NCBI GenBank assembly: GCA_030041225.1
Contig: JASHOG010000076.1
Location: 1 to 51,834 of the forward strand
From: Vulcanimicrobiota bacterium
Lineage (GTDB): Bacteria > Vulcanimicrobiota > Vulcanimicrobiia > Vulcanimicrobiales > Vulcanimicrobiaceae
Direction of reading: 5' to 3'
Length of the DNA stretch: 51,834 bases
Part shown: positions 17,389 to 25,578 of the stretch, piece after piece
Numbering within the stretch: the first letter of the stretch is position 1
Layout: each line of letters begins with the position of its first letter
Notes under the pieces: model-generated
Database searches by the model: none
Told to the model about the DNA's origin: nothing
The model's input: the letters and a program-made list of their open reading frames with translations, nothing else
Program-made: the position numbers and the translations under genes

Positions 17389-18269
17389 AGCGCAGTCTCT
17401 TCCTCGGAGGAGCCCTGGCAGCTGCGGCATCCGGAATGCTGCCGCGCCGCGTGCGCGCCCAGTCGTTGGAGGATGAGATCCGTAACGTCCTCGACGACGC
17501 GCCCGGAGCGTTCGGCGCCTTCGCTCGTACGATGGCGCCGGGCCCCGCACTCTATGCGGTCAACGCCTACGATCGCTTCCCGTGCGCCTCGACCATCAAG
17601 GTTCTTATCATGACGACGGCGTTCTATTGGGAGGAGCGTAAGCCCGGAACGCTTCGCGAGCGCATCCGATACGACAGCCGCCGGCTCATCGGCGGATCCG
17701 ACTACATGCAGAACGTGCGCGACGGTGCACGCCTCTCGCTACGGGAGCTCATCACACCGATGATTCTCGTCAGCGACAACACGGCGGCCAACATGCTCAT
17801 CGAGCACTTCGGCGTGGACCTCGTCAACGAAGTCGGTCGCGAAGCGGGAATGCTCAGTACGCGTCTCGCGCGCCCGTTCGTCGATTATGCGGAGAAGATC
17901 GAGCACGAGCCGAACGTCACGACGCCCTACGACATGGCGACACTCCTCTACCAAATAGAGGACGGAGCACGCGAAGGCGTCACGACGATCGTCCAACCGC
18001 GGCACTGCCGTCAGATGATCTCCCTGATGCTGCGGCAGCAGGATCGCGACAAGATTCCGGCAGGCCTGCCCCTCGGCGTCCCCGTCGCCGACAAGGATGG
18101 CGAGATCGACGGGACGCGCGACGACGCGGGGATCATCGAACCGTTTGGCGATTCTCCGTTCGTTCTCTCGATCTACTCGAAGGACATCGTCGACTACGAC
18201 GGATCCCTTGCGGCGATACATCGCGTCGCTCGCCTCACGTACGAGTCGGTCGCCGGCAGCGACTTGTGA
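17385..18269 (+). CDS. Class A beta-lactamase-fold serine hydrolase
   Basis: 294 residues with an N-terminal export signal (MKRSLFLGGALAAAASGMLP). Active-site motifs of class A beta-lactamases fall near their usual positions: S69-T-I-K72, S130-D131-N132 and K237-D-G239, where KTG or KSG is usual. I do not see the omega-loop ExxLN motif that supplies the deacylation water, so it may be a penicillin-binding or peptidase-like relative rather than an efficient beta-lactamase. It is coupled (ATGA) to the preceding beta-helix protein. Confidence 0.82.
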   Translation: MKRSLFLGGALAAAASGMLPRRVRAQSLEDEIRNVLDDAPGAFGAFARTMAPGPALYAVNAYDRFPCASTIKVLIMTTAFYWEERKPGTLRERIRYDSRRLIGGSDYMQNVRDGARLSLRELITPMILVSDNTAANMLIEHFGVDLVNEVGREAGMLSTRLARPFVDYAEKIEHEPNVTTPYDMATLLYQIEDGAREGVTTIVQPRHCRQMISLMLRQQDRDKIPAGLPLGVPVADKDGEIDGTRDDAGIIEPFGDSPFVLSIYSKDIVDYDGSLAAIHRVARLTYESVAGSDL

Positions 18270-18357
18270 TTGTAAAGAGAGCGCAAAATAGCGGTGGCTA
18301 GGCTTCCCGCTCGCGTTTAGTCGTGACCGCGAGTTGGGATAAAGCCAGAGAGTTGTC

Positions 18358-18819
18358 ATGGAATGCACGGCACCGCCGGGCGGCGGCATGAGTGATCGCG
18401 TTCTGCGGCTCTGCGTCCCGCCGGACGCTCGCTACGTTCCTCAGGTTCGCCGAACCTTGGGCAGCTTCGCGCGCCGGCATCACGTAGCCGGCCGCGACAT
18501 CGATACGCTCTTACTCGCGGTCGGCGAGGCCATGGCCAATGCCGTCGAGCATTCGGACACGACCCACGACATCGAGGTACAATGCCGCATCGACGAGCGC
18601 GAGATCATCGCCACGGTGATCGACAGCGGGCGCGGGGTCGAGCGCTCGGCGGCCGATCGTCTGCTGCCGCTGCCCGAGCCGCTCGCTGAGCGCGGCCGCG
18701 GTATCCCGATCATGCAGCGCTGCACGGACATGTTCTCGATGCGGCCGCTTCCGGGCGGCGGAACCGGCGTGGTGCTCGGCCTGCTTCGCCACGTTCAGGA
18801 GAACGACGCCGACGTGTAA
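18358..18819 (+). CDS. RsbW-like ATP-binding protein (anti-sigma/serine kinase type)
   Basis: 153 residues, or 143 if it starts at the second ATG (18388, MSDRVLRL). GHKL/HATPase_c_2 domain: N-box VGEAMANAVEH, G1-like VIDSGRGV, and G2 ERGRGIPIMQRCTDMF with a GGGTGVV loop. This is the pattern of stand-alone anti-sigma-factor kinases (RsbW/SpoIIAB), which bind a sigma factor or phosphorylate an STAS anti-anti-sigma protein. No sigma factor, STAS protein or PP2C phosphatase is in the window, so its partners are elsewhere. The 88-base gap before it holds no clear promoter. Confidence 0.82.
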   Translation: MECTAPPGGGMSDRVLRLCVPPDARYVPQVRRTLGSFARRHHVAGRDIDTLLLAVGEAMANAVEHSDTTHDIEVQCRIDEREIIATVIDSGRGVERSAADRLLPLPEPLAERGRGIPIMQRCTDMFSMRPLPGGGTGVVLGLLRHVQENDADV

Positions 18820-18852
18820 AAGTTGGCCTCGCTACGCGCGGCCTTCCCTGTT

Positions 18853-18899
18853 TTGTCATCCCGAGCGGAGCGAGTGAAACGAGCGCAGTCGAGGGACTG
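18853..18899 (+). repeat. Dispersed repeat, left arm beside the Uma2 gene
   Basis: TTGTCATCCCGAGCG (18853-18867) followed by GAGCGAGTGAAACGAGCGCAGTCGAGGGACT-like sequence to 18899. This extends the match seen in the lhr copy (GTCGAGGGAC). It lies at the 3' end of the Uma2 gene and faces an inverted arm at 19559-19576. Confidence 0.7.
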
Positions 18900-18901
18900 A
18901 C

Positions 18902-19492
18902 TCAGGGTAGAAGATCGCCGACTGCGAGAGCGAGATCGGGGAAAGCTCTCGGCGCAATGCTTTCGCCCGGCTTTAAGACGCGCAGTTCTCGGTAGCGCTC
19001 CTCAGCCGGCTCGGTGTAGACCTCGACGAGCTTGCGATTGACGTCGACGATCCACACTTCTTGAATACTGGACCGCGCGTAGATCCGAAGCTTCGTCCGG
19101 TCGCGGCGTAACGACGAATCGGAGACCTCGATGACGAGGAGCACGTCCTTCGGCCGAGGGTGGAGCGTCGCGTAATCGTCGGACCTGTACTTGAGAATGG
19201 CAAAGTCGGGCTCGGGCTCGCTGTTCGGCGGTAAGCCAATCGGGTTCTGGCTTGATAGCGTCGCAGCGCCCTTTCCAAGCAGCTCAAAGAACATGCGCTG
19301 CAATTTTCTAACGCAAGCCGCATGCGGCGAACCAACCGCCATCTTCTCCACGATCTCCCCGTCGAGTAGCTCGGCGCGGTCGTCGGGAGTCAGGATGCCG
19401 GCTTCGACCATCTTCTCGTACTCTTCGAGGGTGAAGCGATGGCGGAGCAGCTCGGAAGCCATGGGGCGCTCCACCTTCGACGCCGCGCTCAT
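18902..19492 (-). CDS. Uma2-family putative endonuclease
   Basis: 196 residues of the Uma2 (DUF820, PD-(D/E)xK) family, abundant in cyanobacteria and environmental bacteria and of unproven role. Typical features: FTLEEYEKM, RAELLDGEIVEK (E45), EPDFAI (D96), LLVIEVSDSS (E122) and K134 in RTKLRIYA, which complete the nuclease core. The nuclease residues look intact. GGAGG upstream supports the ATG at 19492. The gene is bracketed by inverted copies of the dispersed repeat (18853 and 19576), so the unit of about 0.72 kb looks like a small insert. Confidence 0.85.
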   Translation of the reverse strand: MSAASKVERPMASELLRHRFTLEEYEKMVEAGILTPDDRAELLDGEIVEKMAVGSPHAACVRKLQRMFFELLGKGAATLSSQNPIGLPPNSEPEPDFAILKYRSDDYATLHPRPKDVLLVIEVSDSSLRRDRTKLRIYARSSIQEVWIVDVNRKLVEVYTEPAEERYRELRVLKPGESIAPRAFPDLALAVGDLLP

Positions 19493-19558
19493 GCTCCTCC
19501 CTTCACGCAGTCAATGAACGATGGCAAGAGCCGAGGCGAAAAAACGTTGGCTTGTCGC

Positions 19559-19576
19559 CTACGCTCGGGATGACAA
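19559..19576 (-). repeat. Dispersed repeat, right arm beside the Uma2 gene
   Basis: The complement reads TTGTCATCCCGAGCGTAG. It is the inverted partner of the arm at 18853 and also forms the last codons and stop (LSSRA-stop) of the membrane-GAF protein gene that ends here. Confidence 0.7.
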
Positions 19577-21304
19577 GGCGCTAAGGCGTTCGGCGATGGC
19601 GTCGGGGAGCGCGCGGACGGCCTCGACGAGCGCCGCGAGCGAATCTTCTCTCTTTGCCGAGAGCACGTCGAGCGCCGCGCCGACGCCGAGCGCGAGCTGC
19701 GCGATACTCTCCGATTCGTCCGGCGCGTACGACTCACCCGATCTCTTCGGTCCGAGCGCAAGCGCGCCGACGAGCCTTCCGCGCGCAACCATCGGATAGG
19801 CGAACTCGCCGCGGAGCGTGCTTTGTACGGTGTGCAAGTCGAGCACCTCGTGCCACGTACGCATCGCGACGATCGCGGGATCGTTCTCGCCGACGCTACC
19901 ATAATGGCCCGCCCCGTCATCGAGCGCGATCGTCACGAACGAGGCATCGGCGTGCTGCTCAAGAACGTTACGCGTGCGCTCCAGGAGCGTCGCTTCGTCG
20001 GTGATGTACGCCGCCTCGCGGGCAAAGGCCCGGATCGCGCGCTGGTCCTCATGCCGCTTGCGGAAGATGACATTGTCGAGCACATGCTCGATGCGCGCGT
20101 GAATGTAGCGTACGGAGAGCCCGAGCGCGAGCGCCAATGCGGCGCTCACGGCAATGTTCGCAGCCGGACCCGCGGCGCGTGCCCATTCTTGGACCGCCCA
20201 CTCGACGAGCACGAAAACGCCGACGACGACGATCGAGACCACGGTGAAGACCGCCGCCCGATTAATGACGAACGCGACATCGAGGAGCCTACGGCTGAGC
20301 AATGCATATACGAGACCGAGCGGCGCGACGAACGTCGACGCGTTGACGACGACCTGCCAGAAGCCGTACGCGGGATTTCGAGTGACGAGCCATAGGATTC
20401 CACCGATGAGCAGCACGACGTAGAGCGTGCCGAACGAGAGCGCGGCCCACGTGAGACGCTGCCGATCGGTTCCGCGCGTGGCGGCCAGCGTGGCGAGAAC
20501 GCAGAGCAGCGGCGTAAGAAACGGCAACACCGCGGTTGCAAGCGGCCAGAATGGTGACGATAGGGCGGTGTAGGGATCGAGATTGCCGGTCCAGGTGCCT
20601 ACGGCGAGGACGCCCTCGGCAAGTATCCAAAGCGCCGCCGCTCCGTACGCGCACGCTGCAAGCGTTTTGCGCAGCGCCGAGGGCGGCTGCGCGAAGAGAA
20701 GCGCGTAGGTTGCGAGCATCGCCGTGCTTGCTGCAAAGAATGCAAAGCCGGCGATACCGAGCGCGAGATCGAGCGCCGCCAGCGGGCTTACCCAATTCCC
20801 CGGCTCGAGGTCGAGTCCGAGAACGAAGAGGGCAAGCATGAGCGCCAACACACGCGCTTGTGCGCTCGCAGGCGAGCGCCATGTAAAGAGCAGTGCAAAG
20901 AGCAGGATCCACACCATCGAGGCGAAGACGACCCAGTTGTGCCACGGGGGTATCGTTCGCCGGTTGTTGACGAGCACAATCGAACGCTGCGCGCCGTCGC
21001 GGGTTACGTGGAGCGTAACGCGCATGCCGTACGGAATGAAGTTCACCCAGAGATAACGTTGCGTCGGCGTCATTGCGCGAGTATCGACGAGATCACCCGG
21101 CCGCAGCACGGCGGCGTTGCTGTTCGGTTCTACCGAGAGGACACGCTCGACGAACGGCGTCTTCGTGGGGCCAAAGCGTGCACCAAGATTCGTATTCTCG
21201 ACGAGCATGATGCGCAGGTCGAGTATCAGCGTGAGCGCGGCGAGCGCGCATATTCCGAAGAGCAGCCGCTGCCAGCCGCGCGTGCTCACGGCAATGCCTC
21301 GCAC
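19559..21304 (-). CDS. PDZ - multi-TM - GAF membrane protein (paralogue 1)
   Basis: 581 residues. An N-terminal TM helix (about 13-33) leads to a short extracytoplasmic PDZ-like segment (VLSVEPNSNAAVLRPGDLVD). About nine more TM helices follow (from WVVFASMVWILLF to ALALALGLSVRYI). A conserved juxtamembrane stretch VIFRKRHEDQRAIRAF and a cytoplasmic GAF-like domain (about 430-555; FAYPMVARGRLVGALALG) complete it. No histidine kinase, GGDEF or phosphatase domain follows, so output must go through a partner or the GAF domain itself. A clear paralogue lies at 46437-48203. It overlaps the hemL end by 19 bases. Its last five codons and stop come from the dispersed repeat, so the original C-terminus may have been replaced. 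The family is not one I can name. Confidence 0.8.
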   Translation of the reverse strand: MRGIAVSTRGWQRLLFGICALAALTLILDLRIMLVENTNLGARFGPTKTPFVERVLSVEPNSNAAVLRPGDLVDTRAMTPTQRYLWVNFIPYGMRVTLHVTRDGAQRSIVLVNNRRTIPPWHNWVVFASMVWILLFALLFTWRSPASAQARVLALMLALFVLGLDLEPGNWVSPLAALDLALGIAGFAFFAASTAMLATYALLFAQPPSALRKTLAACAYGAAALWILAEGVLAVGTWTGNLDPYTALSSPFWPLATAVLPFLTPLLCVLATLAATRGTDRQRLTWAALSFGTLYVVLLIGGILWLVTRNPAYGFWQVVVNASTFVAPLGLVYALLSRRLLDVAFVINRAAVFTVVSIVVVGVFVLVEWAVQEWARAAGPAANIAVSAALALALGLSVRYIHARIEHVLDNVIFRKRHEDQRAIRAFAREAAYITDEATLLERTRNVLEQHADASFVTIALDDGAGHYGSVGENDPAIVAMRTWHEVLDLHTVQSTLRGEFAYPMVARGRLVGALALGPKRSGESYAPDESESIAQLALGVGAALDVLSAKREDSLAALVEAVRALPDAIAERLSALSSRA

Positions 21305-22560
21305 GCTGCAGCAACCGTTGTGCCGACGTCCTCCGCACTGTGCACGATTGAGAGAAACATGACTTCGTTCACCGACGGCGGCAAGAGGATGCCGCGCTCG
21401 AGCATGGCGCGATAGTATGCCGCGTACCTCGCCTTGTCCGCGGCGCGCGCGTCGTCGTAGTTGCGGCTCGGCGCCCCGGCACGAAAACTGAAGTCGACCA
21501 CGGACTCGTCCTGGACGACGGCGTAGGGCAGGCCACGTTGCGCGAAGATCGCGCGGAAACCGTCGGCAAGGCGCCGCGCGAGCGAAGCCGTCTGCGTGTA
21601 GTACTCGGGATGCGCTTCGAGCAAATCCAGCACGCGGTGCGCCATCGCGACGCAGAATGGGTTACCAGCGTGCGTTCCGCCGGTGAAGACGGGGCCGTCG
21701 GGCGCAAGCATTTCCATCACCTCGGCACGGCCGCCGAAGGCCGCAATCGGCGCGCCGCCGCCCATGATCTTCCCGACCGTCGTCATGTCGGGCGTGACGT
21801 TTTCGCGCCCCTGCGCACCGCGCAACCCGAGCCTCGGCCACGTGATGACCTCGTCGAAGATCAGCAGTGCGCCCACGCGGTTGCTGCGCTCGCGCAACCC
21901 TTCGAGAAATCCCGGCTCGGGCCGCACCCAACCCATGTTCCCGCAGATCGGCTCCACGAGAATTGCCGCGAGAGTCTCTTCGCGCCCACGGAGCACAGCA
22001 TCGACGCAGTCTAGGTCGTTGTACCGCGCAATGACGACGTCGCGCGCGACGCCCTGCGGAATCCCGCCGCGTCGCGCGTCGAGCGTCTGGGCCGAGGCAC
22101 CTGCGTCGAGCAGCGCGAGATCGAAGTGCCCGTGATAGTTTCCTGCGAACTTCAGCACGAGGCTGCGCTGCGTGAAAGCGCGTGCGACTCGCACCGCGCT
22201 CATCACCGCCTCGCTTCCCGTCGTCACGAAGCGCATGCGTTCCATCGAGGGCAGATGGGCGCGAACGCGTTCTGCTAAACGGACTTCCTCGGGATGCGTG
22301 ACGCCCCAAACGAAGCCCCCGCGGGCAAGCTCGTCGAGTCCGCTCACGAGCCCAGGATGCGTGTGGCCGAAGAGCAGAGGTCCGTAGCCCATGACGTAGT
22401 CGATGTAGCGGCGGCCCGCCTCATCGTATGCGTATGCTCCTTGTGCGAAGGATTGCACGAACATCGGCTCGCCGATCGACCAACCGGAACGCACCGGGGA
22501 GTCGCAACCGCCCGCGAGCACGGCGCGGGCGCGCTCCGCAGTATGGGCGAGAGTACGCAT
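21286..22560 (-). CDS. hemL: Glutamate-1-semialdehyde 2,1-aminomutase
   Basis: 424 residues. Converts glutamate-1-semialdehyde to 5-aminolevulinate in the C5 route of tetrapyrrole synthesis. Class III aminotransferase fold: GGCDSPVR near the N-terminus, TTGSEAVMSAVRVAR, FDEVIT with D236, and the PLP lysine K264 in VGKIMGGG. The ATG at 22560 (MRTLAHTAER) is chosen because it matches the family start; an ATG at 22581 with GAAGG upstream is possible. No other heme gene is nearby. Its end overlaps the membrane-GAF gene by 19 bases. Related class III aminotransferases remain a possible alternative. Confidence 0.85.
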   Translation of the reverse strand: MRTLAHTAERARAVLAGGCDSPVRSGWSIGEPMFVQSFAQGAYAYDEAGRRYIDYVMGYGPLLFGHTHPGLVSGLDELARGGFVWGVTHPEEVRLAERVRAHLPSMERMRFVTTGSEAVMSAVRVARAFTQRSLVLKFAGNYHGHFDLALLDAGASAQTLDARRGGIPQGVARDVVIARYNDLDCVDAVLRGREETLAAILVEPICGNMGWVRPEPGFLEGLRERSNRVGALLIFDEVITWPRLGLRGAQGRENVTPDMTTVGKIMGGGAPIAAFGGRAEVMEMLAPDGPVFTGGTHAGNPFCVAMAHRVLDLLEAHPEYYTQTASLARRLADGFRAIFAQRGLPYAVVQDESVVDFSFRAGAPSRNYDDARAADKARYAAYYRAMLERGILLPPSVNEVMFLSIVHSAEDVGTTVAAACEALP

Positions 22561-22616
22561 AGCCTGCGGCTTCGGTCGCATACGGGGCCGCGCCTTCGGG
22601 GTTACGAAGATGGTAC

Positions 22617-23711
22617 ATGATGCCGACGGTTCACATCGAGATCGCCCCACAGACGAACATCAGGGAACTCGTCAAGCTGCTGCCCGTCGCCGCCGACGTG
22701 CTCAAGCAGTTCGGCCTGGGCTGCCCCGGCTGCGGCGTAAGCGGCTACGAGACGATCGAGCAAGGAGCACGCGCCCACGGCTTGCGCGTCGAACCGATCC
22801 TCACCGCGCTGCTTGTGGCGCAGCAATCAGGAAAGGTTCCGGCAATTGCGCAGGCGGATCGCATGCCGCAGCGTCGCGCGCCGGGCGCCTTCACAGGGCG
22901 TGCAACCATCGCGCACATCATTCCGGTGATGTCGGGAAAAGGCGGCGTCGGCAAGTCGCTCGTCACCGCCCTCATCGCACTCGGGCTTCGCCGCAAGCAC
23001 TTGAACGTCGGAATCCTCGATGCCGATATCACCGGTCCGTCGATCCCGAAAATCTTCGGCTTGCACACGCCGATGCGCATCGAGCCCGATCCGCATCGTA
23101 CGAACGCGCAGGGGCAACCTCAGCCGTTGATGACACCCGTGCTGTCGCGAAGCGCGATCGAGATCGTTAGCGCAAACCTGCTCACCGAGCAGGAAGACAC
23201 GGCAATGGTATGGCGCGGCCCGATCCTCTCCGGCGTGATCCGGCAGTTCTTCGAACAGGCGACGTGGAGCGACCTCGACGTCCTGCTCGTCGATCTCCCT
23301 CCCGGTACCTCAGACGCACCGCTAACAATTCTACAATCGCTCGACGTCGATGGCGCCGTGCTCGTTACGATGCCGCAGGCACTCGCAACGATGATCGTGC
23401 GCAAGTGCGCGAACCTCGTCCACCAGTTACAGCGACCGATCCTCGGTGTCGTCGAGAACATGTCGTACTTCGTCGCTCCGGATACCGGAGCACGCTACGA
23501 GATCTTCGGCCCCTCGTACGCTGATGACGTTGCGGCACTCGCCCAGGCGCCGGTACTCGCTCGCATTCCGATCGACCCGCGCAAAGCGGCGCTTGCAGAC
23601 GAAGGGGCCGTCGAAGAGATCGACGACCCCGTCTGCGATATACTCGCGAGCGCGCTCCTCGAAGCGCTTTCAGCGCACCCGAAACCGCCGAAAACGATCT
23701 CGCTTATCTAG
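22617..23711 (+). CDS. DUF1858 - Mrp/ApbC P-loop ATPase fusion
   Basis: 364 residues. The N-terminal 70 residues are a DUF1858/ScdA-N-like domain with GLGCPGCG (C36, C39), as found beside hybrid-cluster and NO-stress repair proteins. The rest is an Mrp/NBP35-type ATPase with deviant Walker A MSGKGGVGKS (105-114), DADITGPSIPKIFG, LLVDLPPGTSD and VENMS. Mrp proteins carry and insert Fe-S clusters. The usual Mrp N-terminal domain (DUF59/FeS_assembly_P) is replaced by DUF1858, and the C-terminal CxxC of many Mrp proteins is absent, so C36/C39 may serve as cluster ligands. Start: adjacent ATG-ATG at 22617. It is divergent from hemL with a 56-base gap. Confidence 0.88.
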   Translation: MMPTVHIEIAPQTNIRELVKLLPVAADVLKQFGLGCPGCGVSGYETIEQGARAHGLRVEPILTALLVAQQSGKVPAIAQADRMPQRRAPGAFTGRATIAHIIPVMSGKGGVGKSLVTALIALGLRRKHLNVGILDADITGPSIPKIFGLHTPMRIEPDPHRTNAQGQPQPLMTPVLSRSAIEIVSANLLTEQEDTAMVWRGPILSGVIRQFFEQATWSDLDVLLVDLPPGTSDAPLTILQSLDVDGAVLVTMPQALATMIVRKCANLVHQLQRPILGVVENMSYFVAPDTGARYEIFGPSYADDVAALAQAPVLARIPIDPRKAALADEGAVEEIDDPVCDILASALLEALSAHPKPPKTISLI

Positions 23712-23736
23712 TCGGAAGCTCTGATGTAGTCCGTGC

Positions 23737-24036
23737 CTAGGAGCAGCAGTGGTGGGTGTGGCCTTGTGAGTCCTGCCACGTGCGGTGGCTCTGCGGCACG
23801 CCTTGCCAGTGATGCGACGTGTAGTAGCTAGCGGCACCCGCGCTCACATAATGAATGTGGCCGGAGCTGTCGCGCCAATACGGACGATGATGGCTATCGT
23901 AGTAGATCGCTCCAATAATCACGGCTGCCGCGGCGGCATAGGCGGCGCTTTGCGCGCGTACGACCTGTGGTGCCGACGTGACGATGAGCGTTGGAAGCAG
24001 CGCGGTGACAAGAATACGACCCAGTATGTGTTTCAT
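23737..24036 (-). CDS. Small secreted His-rich protein with a duplicated motif
   Basis: 99 residues with a signal peptide cleaved after VVRAQ-like sequence near residue 29. The mature part is rich in His and Tyr and contains the motif W-x-D-S-x-G-H-x-H twice (W54RDSSGHIH and W87QDSQGHTH). It ends HHCCS. Spaced histidines plus terminal cysteines suggest periplasmic metal binding, but I do not recognise the family. A strong AAGGAG lies seven bases before the ATG. It follows the amidohydrolase gene by 10 bases on the same strand, so it is probably in its operon. Confidence 0.75.
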   Translation of the reverse strand: MKHILGRILVTALLPTLIVTSAPQVVRAQSAAYAAAAAVIIGAIYYDSHHRPYWRDSSGHIHYVSAGAASYYTSHHWQGVPQSHRTWQDSQGHTHHCCS

Positions 24037-24046
24037 GCATGACTCC

Positions 24047-25567
24047 TTACAATGAAGAGTTCGTATAAAGGACGGCGCCCGCGCGCCAGGTCTGCAAGAC
24101 CCTACACCGGTCGAACGCCTCCTCCTCTAGGGGGTCGGTGTCCAGCACGACGAAGTCGGCTGACATACCGGGCGCTAGGTTGCCGGTATCGGATTCCTCG
24201 TACACTAAGCGCGCGGGATTGAGCGTATAGACCTCGAGCGCTCTGTGGGCGCTCACTCGCTGCGACGCCTCGTGGTGTTCGATCATCGCCTGCATTCCGC
24301 CAAGTGGGTCGAGCGCGCAGACCGGGGCGTCGTCGCCTCCGCAGAGCACGGCACCCGAGCGCACGATCTCTGCGAACGCGTTCATCTCGCGCATGCGCTG
24401 CGTGCCTAAGCGCCGCTCGTACATGCCCCCGCTGCCGCCCCAATCTGCGTCGAAGAGCGGCTGCATTGAGAGAAAGATGCCCATGCGCGCGCATGCGCGG
24501 ATGTGCTCGATACGCGCACATTCGAAATGCTCGATGAAGTGGCGCGTTCCGTTTGGCGACGGTTGGCCGTGCAGCACGCGCTCCCACGTGCGGACACATT
24601 GGTCGACTGCCGCATCGCCGATGGCATGAACGCCGGCTGCGATGCCGAGCCGCTCCGCCTCGGCGAAGAACGCATAGAGCTCGTCGTCGCTGAAGTGGAG
24701 GGTACCGCGCGTTGCGGCGGCGTCGGCGTACGGCTCCGTGAGCGCTGCGCTACGGCTCCCAAGCGAACCGTCGAGCATGACATCGCCGCCGATATAGCGC
24801 AAGCCGAGCTCGACCGCAAGCGGCGGATCAGGCTCGCAGACCTTTGGGTAGATGCGCGCAGGCAGGGCACGCAGCGCCTCAATTTCAGATGCGTACTGCT
24901 CGCGCTTGAAGCCGTAGAGCTGTGCGTGGAGATGGAGAGCACCGCGTGACAGCGCGAGCTCGACCGCCGCGCGTTCCGCTGCGCGTCGCTGCGCAAGCGG
25001 TATCGCTTCGATGAAGCGCGCCTGCGCGATCCAGTTGGCAGCGTCCGTCAGCCGTCCGGTCGGGGTGCCTTCTGCGTCAAGCTCGATCCCTTCGGTCTGC
25101 GGCGGCAAATCGAGCCACGCGAGTGCCGCGCGGTTGACGAGGCAAGAGTGCCCATCGATGCGAGAGATCAACACGCGGGCCTTTGCGTGAAAACGCTCGA
25201 GTGGTCGCACGTCGGCGTTGCGACCGTCGAGCCAGCGCGAGTCGTCATACTGTCCGGCGAAGACGATGCCGCTTTCGTTCGGTATTCGAGCGATCGCATC
25301 GCAGAAGGCTACGTAGCTTGTCGCGCCGCTCAGATCGCGCTCGCCGAGAAAATATCCCATGTCGGGAATGTGGACGTGCGCGTCGGCAAAGGCAGGGAGG
25401 ATCGTCGTACCCTGCATGTCGACGCGTTCCACGCCGGCTCCCGCGTCATGCGGATCGAGCGAGAGGATGCGTCCATCCTCGATCATGACGCCGCCATGAC
25501 GCATCCAGCGACGCTGCCGCGGATCGAAGCGGTAAACACGAGCGTTACAGAGAAGGCGCACCTGCAT
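24047..25567 (-). CDS. YtcJ-like metal-dependent amidohydrolase
   Basis: 506 residues from the ATG at 25567. The amidohydrolase superfamily layout is complete: FADAHVHI metal site near 65, HAQLYG, GVHAIGDAAVD, HFIEHFE, GGDDAPV, then the C-terminal YTLNPARLVYEE...GNLAPGMSADFVVLDTDPLE segment that completes the beta-sandwich. YtcJ-like enzymes hydrolyse N-acyl or amide substrates that are mostly unknown. No signal peptide. Its start codon lies only 11 bases from the divergent M48 protease start, so each gene's promoter must sit within the other's coding region. A 140-codon upstream extension is rejected for that reason. Confidence 0.87.
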   Translation of the reverse strand: MQVRLLCNARVYRFDPRQRRWMRHGGVMIEDGRILSLDPHDAGAGVERVDMQGTTILPAFADAHVHIPDMGYFLGERDLSGATSYVAFCDAIARIPNESGIVFAGQYDDSRWLDGRNADVRPLERFHAKARVLISRIDGHSCLVNRAALAWLDLPPQTEGIELDAEGTPTGRLTDAANWIAQARFIEAIPLAQRRAAERAAVELALSRGALHLHAQLYGFKREQYASEIEALRALPARIYPKVCEPDPPLAVELGLRYIGGDVMLDGSLGSRSAALTEPYADAAATRGTLHFSDDELYAFFAEAERLGIAAGVHAIGDAAVDQCVRTWERVLHGQPSPNGTRHFIEHFECARIEHIRACARMGIFLSMQPLFDADWGGSGGMYERRLGTQRMREMNAFAEIVRSGAVLCGGDDAPVCALDPLGGMQAMIEHHEASQRVSAHRALEVYTLNPARLVYEESDTGNLAPGMSADFVVLDTDPLEEEAFDRCRVLQTWRAGAVLYTNSSL

Positions 25568-25578
25568 GCAAGGGTACG

